Positions 7,006 to 11,128 of a stretch of DNA of 11,128 nucleotides are shown piece after piece; within the stretch, counting starts at the first letter, position 1, and each line of letters opens with the position of its first letter. This stretch comes from Comamonadaceae bacterium (GTDB taxonomy: Bacteria > Pseudomonadota > Gammaproteobacteria > Burkholderiales > Burkholderiaceae_C), in the NCBI GenBank assembly GCA_947452325.1, contig CANGCZ010000039.1, forward strand, positions 1 through 11,128, written 5' to 3'. The position numbers and the translations under genes were made by a program. Under the pieces are notes generated by a model, which saw nothing but the letters and a program-made list of their open reading frames with translations, was not told the DNA's origin and ran no database searches.

Positions 7006-9164
7006 TGGCCTGGTTTGGTGAATCTTCTGTGCACACTTCTTGGAAGGGCCCATTGCTGGTCATTGAAGATTTGCATGTGTATTACGGACAAGCACATGCA
7101 TTGCAAGGTATTTCTTTGAGTCTTTCACAAGGCGTGCTTGGCGTTGTCGGTCGCAACGGCATGGGTAAGACCACCTTGTGCAATGCCATCACCGGCCTGG
7201 TCCCTGCCAGCGGTAGTGTGCGTCTGGCGGGTGAAGAAATACTGGGTATGCCGCCGCATGACATCACACGGCGAGGCATTGCTTATGTGCCTCAGGGCCG
7301 CCGCATGTGGCCGTCTTTGACAGTAGATGAAACACTCAGGCTGGTCGCACCGCAACGCCGTGATGTCGATCGTGTGTATGCCATGTTTCCGCGCCTGGCA
7401 GAGCGGCGCGGTAATGGCGGCACACAGTTATCCGGCGGTGAACAGCAGATGCTCGCTATTGGGCGGGCTTTGCTGCTCAAACCCAGGGTGCTGGTCATGG
7501 ATGAACCCACCGAGGGTCTGGCGCCGGTCATTGTTGAGCAGGTGGAGGCTTCGCTGAGACAACTGGCCACTGAAGACGGTATTGCGATTTTGTTGATTGA
7601 ACAAAATCTGGGGGTAGCAACTGCCGCGGCTGACCGCATAGCCGTCATGGTGAACGGTCGTTTGCAGGCAGACATGCCTGCCGCTGAACTGGCGGCAGAC
7701 AAAGCTTTGCAGGAACGATTACTGGGCTTGCGTGCCAGCGCCGAAGTCACAGAGGTCACTGAACAGACACTTGTTTCTGATCAACCGGCTCAAGTCATAC
7801 GCGTCCAGCGTGCCCACAGCAACGAAGATGTGCCCTTCAGCCAGCAGTTTGCAGCCTCGACTTACCAAAGCCGCATTGAAGAAACTGATTTGGGCTTGGG
7901 CAGTTCATCCGGCAAAATTTTTGATTTCCCGGTGGCAACCAGCAGCAGCATGGCGGTGTATGTAGCGGGTACTTATGACACCAAGGGAAAGGAATTGTTT
8001 TTTCTGCGCCAGTGCCTGGAAAAACTTGGATTGCGAGCCATCACTGTTGATTTATCAACCAGTGGCAGACCTTCTTCCGCTTCGGTTCACCCCAGAGAAG
8101 TTGCAAAGTACCACCCCAAGGGAGAAAAAGCGGTGTTCAGTGGTGACCGTGGAAGTTCGGTCACTGCCATGGCACTGGCATTCGAGCAGTTCATTCAGCA
8201 CCGACGCGATGTAGGCGGACTGATATCTGCAGGAGGTTCAGGTGGCACCACACTAGCCACCGCAGCCATGCGTGTATTGCCTATTGGCGTGCCTAAGGTC
8301 ATGGTGTCGACCATGGCCTCCGGTGACACCCGGGCCTATGTCGGTCCCAGCGATATTTGCATGATGTATTCCGTGACCGATGTACAGGGCATTAACCGCA
8401 TCAGTGAAAAAGTACTGTCGAATGCAGCGCATGCGATAGCAGGCATGATGACGCACACCCACAAGGGGGCTGACTCCGTCAAACCCGCCATAGGCTTGAC
8501 GATGTTCGGGGTCACCACTCCTTGCGTTCAAGCGGTTACCAAACTGCTTGAAAACGAATACGACTGTCTGGTGTTTCATGCCACCGGCACCGGCGGGCAA
8601 TCCATGGAAAAACTGGCGGCCTCGCATTTACTGAATGGCGTTATTGATGTGTCAACCACTGAAGTGGCTGATGAAATCGGCGGTGGAGTTTTGTCAGCAG
8701 GTCCGACACGAATGGATGTATTCGCACAATTCGATATTCCTTATGTCGGTTCATGCGGAGCGCTAGACATGGTGAATTTCGGGCCTTACGACGCTGTACC
8801 TGAAAAATTCAAAGCCCGAAACTTGTATCGCCACAACCCGAACATCACCTTGATGCGCACCACTGCCGATGAATGCAGATTGATAGGCGAGTTCATCGCC
8901 AAAAAACTCAACGCCATGCAAGGGCCAGTGCGATTTTTGATACCCGAAAAAGGGTTTTCAGCGATTGATCAGGCAGGCCATGCTTTTCACGATCCGCAGG
9001 CCGACCAAGCCTTGATCACTGCTTTACAAGCGACGTTCAAACCCACTGCCAAGCACAAACTTGTGCGTCTGCCATTGCACGTGAATGACGAAGCGTTTGC
9101 ACAGGCATTGGTCAACGCTTGGCATGAAATCACGGTACGACCTGCCGTTTCTAAATCCGCTTGA
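7005..9164 (+). CDS. Fusion of LivF-type ABC ATPase with a Tm-1-like (UPF0261) ATP-binding domain
   Basis: A 719-residue two-part protein. Residues about 16-243 are a complete LivF-type ATPase: Walker A GRNGMGKTT (49-57), Q-loop Q97, signature LSGGEQQ (142-148), Walker B VLVMDEP with D166 and E167, and Q200 at the switch position (LLIEQN), normal for LivF. Residues about 244-315 are a polar, probably flexible linker. Residues about 316-715 are a full Tm-1-like/UPF0261 domain: GTYDTKGKE (322-330), GGSGGTT (410-416), STMASGD (435-441), FHATGTGGQSMEKL (524-537) and SAGPTRMD (564-571). UPF0261 proteins are usually separate or fused to a TIM barrel, as in tomato Tm-1. The frame is unbroken. The internal Met at 316 (7950), where a free-standing protein would start, has no nearby ribosome-binding site. 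ATG 7005 overlaps the previous stop and has GGAGG at 6991-6995. The reaction of the second half is unknown. Confidence 0.92.
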   Translation: MAWFGESSVHTSWKGPLLVIEDLHVYYGQAHALQGISLSLSQGVLGVVGRNGMGKTTLCNAITGLVPASGSVRLAGEEILGMPPHDITRRGIAYVPQGRRMWPSLTVDETLRLVAPQRRDVDRVYAMFPRLAERRGNGGTQLSGGEQQMLAIGRALLLKPRVLVMDEPTEGLAPVIVEQVEASLRQLATEDGIAILLIEQNLGVATAAADRIAVMVNGRLQADMPAAELAADKALQERLLGLRASAEVTEVTEQTLVSDQPAQVIRVQRAHSNEDVPFSQQFAASTYQSRIEETDLGLGSSSGKIFDFPVATSSSMAVYVAGTYDTKGKELFFLRQCLEKLGLRAITVDLSTSGRPSSASVHPREVAKYHPKGEKAVFSGDRGSSVTAMALAFEQFIQHRRDVGGLISAGGSGGTTLATAAMRVLPIGVPKVMVSTMASGDTRAYVGPSDICMMYSVTDVQGINRISEKVLSNAAHAIAGMMTHTHKGADSVKPAIGLTMFGVTTPCVQAVTKLLENEYDCLVFHATGTGGQSMEKLAASHLLNGVIDVSTTEVADEIGGGVLSAGPTRMDVFAQFDIPYVGSCGALDMVNFGPYDAVPEKFKARNLYRHNPNITLMRTTADECRLIGEFIAKKLNAMQGPVRFLIPEKGFSAIDQAGHAFHDPQADQALITALQATFKPTAKHKLVRLPLHVNDEAFAQALVNAWHEITVRPAVSKSA

Positions 9165-9182
9165 TATCCAAAGAGAAAGACC

Positions 9183-10019
9183 ATGCCACGCATAGCACGA
9201 ACAGCCATTCTTGATGCACTCAGGAACAAAGCCGCTCAAGGTTTGCCCATCATCGGCGGCGGTGCCGGTACCGGCTTGTCTGCCAAATGCGAGGAGGCGG
9301 GTGGGATTGATCTGATTGTGATTTACAACTCCGGTCGCTACCGCATGGCAGGGCGTGGCTCCTTGGCAGGTTTACTGGCCTACGGCAATGCCAACGACAT
9401 TGTGTGTGACATGGCCAAAGAGGTGCTGCCAGTGGTCAGGCACACGCCGGTGCTGGCCGGGGTCAATGGCACGGACCCGTTCATGATTGCCGATGAGTTG
9501 CTGCACCGCTTGATTCAACTGGGGTTCTCGGGTATTCAAAATTTTCCGACTGTCGGATTGATCGACGGAATGTTTCGGGCCAATCTGGAAGAAACCGGTA
9601 TGGGCTACGGTCTGGAAATTGATCTGATTCAAAAAGCCCATGCACTGGATTTGCTGACCACGCCCTATGTGTTCAATGCGGAACAAGCCGCTGACATGGC
9701 CCGAGCAGGTGCCGATATTGTGGTGTGTCACATGGGGTTGACCACCGGTGGCAATATCGGTGCATCGACAGCTTTGACATTGTCTGATTGCGTGGCGCCT
9801 ATTCGCGAATGGTGTGAATCTGCTTTGCGGGTGAATCCTGATGTGCTTTTGTTGTGTCACGGCGGGCCGATAGCCACGCCCGCAGACGCGACCTGGGTGC
9901 TGGCGCAGTGTCCGCAATTGCACGGGTTTTATGGCGCGAGTTCCATGGAGCGTTTGCCGACTGAAATCGCGCTGACGCAAACCACGCGCGAGTTCATGCA
10001 AATCAAAAAAGCGACCTAG
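9183..10019 (+). CDS. TIM-barrel protein, phosphoenolpyruvate hydrolase-like family (Tm-1 C-terminal half)
   Basis: A 278-residue soluble protein with the full pattern of the PEP-hydrolase-like TIM-barrel family (PF09370 type): GGGAGTGLSAKCEEAGG (25-41), LIVIYNSGRYRMAGRGS (44-60), LAGVNGTDPF (91-100), GFSGIQNFPTVGLIDG (114-129), VCHMGLTTGGNIGAS (181-195), LCHGGPIATPAD (224-235) and GFYGASSMERLP (248-259). The glycine-rich C-terminal loops suggest a phosphate- or nucleotide-like ligand. In plants and fungi this domain follows a UPF0261 domain in one polypeptide; here it is a separate gene 18 bp after the fusion gene whose C-terminal half is UPF0261. The two products are therefore likely to form a complex or act on the same compound. 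The start at 9183 has a weak AAGAGAAAGA upstream. The family name reflects a proposed activity; the real reaction is uncertain. Confidence 0.9.
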   Translation: MPRIARTAILDALRNKAAQGLPIIGGGAGTGLSAKCEEAGGIDLIVIYNSGRYRMAGRGSLAGLLAYGNANDIVCDMAKEVLPVVRHTPVLAGVNGTDPFMIADELLHRLIQLGFSGIQNFPTVGLIDGMFRANLEETGMGYGLEIDLIQKAHALDLLTTPYVFNAEQAADMARAGADIVVCHMGLTTGGNIGASTALTLSDCVAPIREWCESALRVNPDVLLLCHGGPIATPADATWVLAQCPQLHGFYGASSMERLPTEIALTQTTREFMQIKKAT

Positions 10020-10032
10020 CCATTGGCAAGGT

Positions 10033-10058
10033 CAACAAAGTGTGTTGTTTGTTTTTTT
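10033..10058 (+). terminator. Weak terminator-like element after the TIM-barrel gene
   Basis: CAACA (10033-10037) can pair with TGTTG (10043-10047) around a 5-nt loop, followed by TTTG and seven T (10052-10058). The T-tract is good but the stem is short and A-U rich, so termination would at best be partial. It sits in the largest downstream gap (56 bp), where the gene theme changes from transporter and enzymes to a flotillin-like protein, so it may mark a leaky operon end. No promoter was recognised in the gap. Confidence 0.3.
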
Positions 10059-10075
10059 AAGCTGGAGAAGAATCC

Positions 10076-11128
10076 ATGACTGGCTCTCAATTTGGTGAAT
10101 TCCTGCTCGGACTGATCGTTGTAGCGATTGTGGTTGCCGTGGTGGTCTGGTTGCTGCACTGGTTGTATTTGCGCAGCAGCAAAGAGCGTGCATTTGTGCG
10201 CACCGGACTTGGGGGAGAAAAAGTCGTGGTTGACGGCGGTGCATTTGTGTTGCCTATCTTGCATGATGTCATTCCAGTCAATATGAATACTTTGCGTCTG
10301 GAGGTGGTGCGCGGCCGGGACAAGTCGTTGATCACCAAAGACCGCATGCGGGTCGATGTGATTGCCGAGTTTTATGTGCGTGTGGCAGCGGATGCCATTT
10401 CGGTGGCCGCCGCCGCTCAAACGCTTGGTTTACGAACCCTGGAACCCGAGCGTCTGAAAGAACTCATTGAAGGCAAATTCATCGACGCTTTGCGCACTGC
10501 GGCCGCAGACATGACCATGGAAGAGTTGCATGAAAAACGCGGCGCTTATGTCAGACGAGTCAGAGAAGCCGTCGCTGAAGACTTGACCAAAAACGGTCTT
10601 GAGCTTGAAGCCGCATCGCTGACTCAGTTGGATCAGACCAGCATGGAGTATTTCAATCCGAGTAACGCGTTTGATGCTGAAGGCTTGACCCGTTTGACAG
10701 AGCAAATCGAGCGGCGTAAAAAACAACGTAACGATGTCGAGCAAGACACCATGATTGCCATCCGCAACAAAAACCTGGAGGCGGAAAAACTCTCTCTGCA
10801 AATTGACAAAGAAAGCGAATTTGCACGTATTGAACAAATGCAAGACGTGGAATTTGCCCGCGCCCGCCAACGCGCCGAATTGAACACCGAACGCGCCGAG
10901 CGTGAACGCGAATCTGAAAGCGCGCAGATATTGGCGCGCCAGTCGATTGAAAGCGCACGCATTCAATCAGACCAGACCATTGAACAGGAACGCATACGCA
11001 AAGAGCAGACCTTGCAAGCCATTGAAATTGAACGACGCAAGGCTTTAGAGCTTGCCGAGCAGCAACGCGCCATTGCGATTGCCAAGGAAAGCAAGCAGCA
11101 CAGTGAAGCACTGGCTCAGGCTGACAAC
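10076..11128 (+). CDS. Flotillin / YqiK-type SPFH-domain membrane protein (N-terminal part, cut by window end)
   Basis: The first 351 codons of an open frame that is still running at the window end. Residues about 8-32 are one hydrophobic helix (LLGLIVVAIVVAVVVWLL), then comes a short basic segment. The SPFH/band-7 domain spans about 36-195, with KVVVDGGAFVLPILHDVIPV at 49-68 and a strand-rich region DRMRVDVIAEFYVRV at 89-103. EYFNPSNAFDAEGLT (191-205), characteristic of the YqiK/flotillin group, leads into a long highly charged coiled coil rich in E, R, Q and A (from about 206 onward). Such proteins form oligomeric scaffolds at the inner membrane. The start has GGAG at 10064-10067. A full-length family member would continue a few hundred residues. 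Its link to the transport operon is positional only; it may begin a separate unit. Confidence 0.9.
   Translation, partial: MTGSQFGEFLLGLIVVAIVVAVVVWLLHWLYLRSSKERAFVRTGLGGEKVVVDGGAFVLPILHDVIPVNMNTLRLEVVRGRDKSLITKDRMRVDVIAEFYVRVAADAISVAAAAQTLGLRTLEPERLKELIEGKFIDALRTAAADMTMEELHEKRGAYVRRVREAVAEDLTKNGLELEAASLTQLDQTSMEYFNPSNAFDAEGLTRLTEQIERRKKQRNDVEQDTMIAIRNKNLEAEKLSLQIDKESEFARIEQMQDVEFARARQRAELNTERAERERESESAQILARQSIESARIQSDQTIEQERIRKEQTLQAIEIERRKALELAEQQRAIAIAKESKQHSEALAQADN

Noticed and set aside
7602..7604. Missing switch histidine in the LivF-type ATPase (Gln at residue 200)
   Set aside because: LivF family proteins commonly have Gln here ('EQN'), so this is not a sign of an inactive ATPase.
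7950..7952. Internal start for a free-standing Tm-1-like protein
   Set aside because: The ATG fits the usual family N-terminus, but upstream there is only a weak GGTGG about 15 nt away, so independent initiation is not supported by the sequence.
7005..9164. The LivF-Tm-1 joint as an assembly or frameshift artefact
   Set aside because: Both halves are in the same frame, complete, and joined by a 70-residue linker without stop codons; an artefact would more likely leave a truncated domain.
9372..10001. 209-codon open frame on the - strand within the TIM-barrel gene
   Set aside because: The longest antisense frame, but the sense frame has clear family motifs throughout; the antisense peptide looks like a reverse-complement shadow with many H, Q and R.
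1..11128. CRISPR arrays, insertion sequences, tRNA-linked integration or phage genes
   Set aside because: No spaced direct-repeat array, transposase motif, tRNA-like fold or phage gene was seen; the window looks like ordinary chromosomal metabolic sequence.

Overview
The window is an 11.1-kb stretch in which every supported gene lies on the + strand, packed as one probable operon with overlaps of 1-4 bp or gaps under 100 bp. Moderate GC, Shine-Dalgarno sites close to the consensus, and a LIV-type ABC transporter with linked hydrolases suggest a Gram-negative proteobacterium. I lean to a betaproteobacterium (Burkholderiales), but this is an impression from protein style and gene organisation, not a phylogenetic result. 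There are no tRNA, rRNA, CRISPR, IS or phage features and no recognisable transcriptional regulator.

Layout: (1) 3-98, the last 31 codons of a probable alpha/beta-hydrolase. (2) 109-1422 and 1437-2720, two tandem paralogous metal-dependent amidohydrolases of the imidazolonepropionase/prolidase-like group (COG1228 type), both with intact metal ligands. (3) 2717-3658 and 3655-4809, LivH- and LivM-type permeases joined by ATGA overlaps. (4) A 99-bp junction (4810-4908) with a 24-bp dyad, an 8-bp tandem repeat and a possible 30-codon ORF. (5) 4909-6162, an exported LivK-type substrate-binding protein, followed by a strong hairpin at 6203-6228. (6) 6178-7005, LivG-type ATPase. (7) 7005-9164, a 719-residue protein fusing a complete LivF-type ATPase to a complete Tm-1-like (UPF0261) ATP-binding domain. 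(8) 9183-10019, a TIM-barrel protein of the 'phosphoenolpyruvate hydrolase-like' family, the same domain type as the C-terminal half of plant Tm-1. (9) A 56-bp gap with a weak terminator-like element, then 10076 to the window end, an N-terminal fragment of a flotillin/YqiK-type SPFH membrane protein.

How it may work together: the binding protein, two permeases and two ATPases form a complete LIV-type importer for an unknown, probably amide-, peptide- or lactam-like compound. The amidohydrolases and the upstream hydrolase could cleave it in the cytoplasm. The Tm-1-like and TIM-barrel domains, which are one polypeptide in plants, are here encoded side by side, with the first physically attached to the transporter's ATPase. 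This is the most striking point: an ATP-binding enzyme or sensor domain of unknown reaction is tethered to the cytoplasmic face of an importer. The substrate and the Tm-1/TIM-barrel reaction cannot be read from the sequence.
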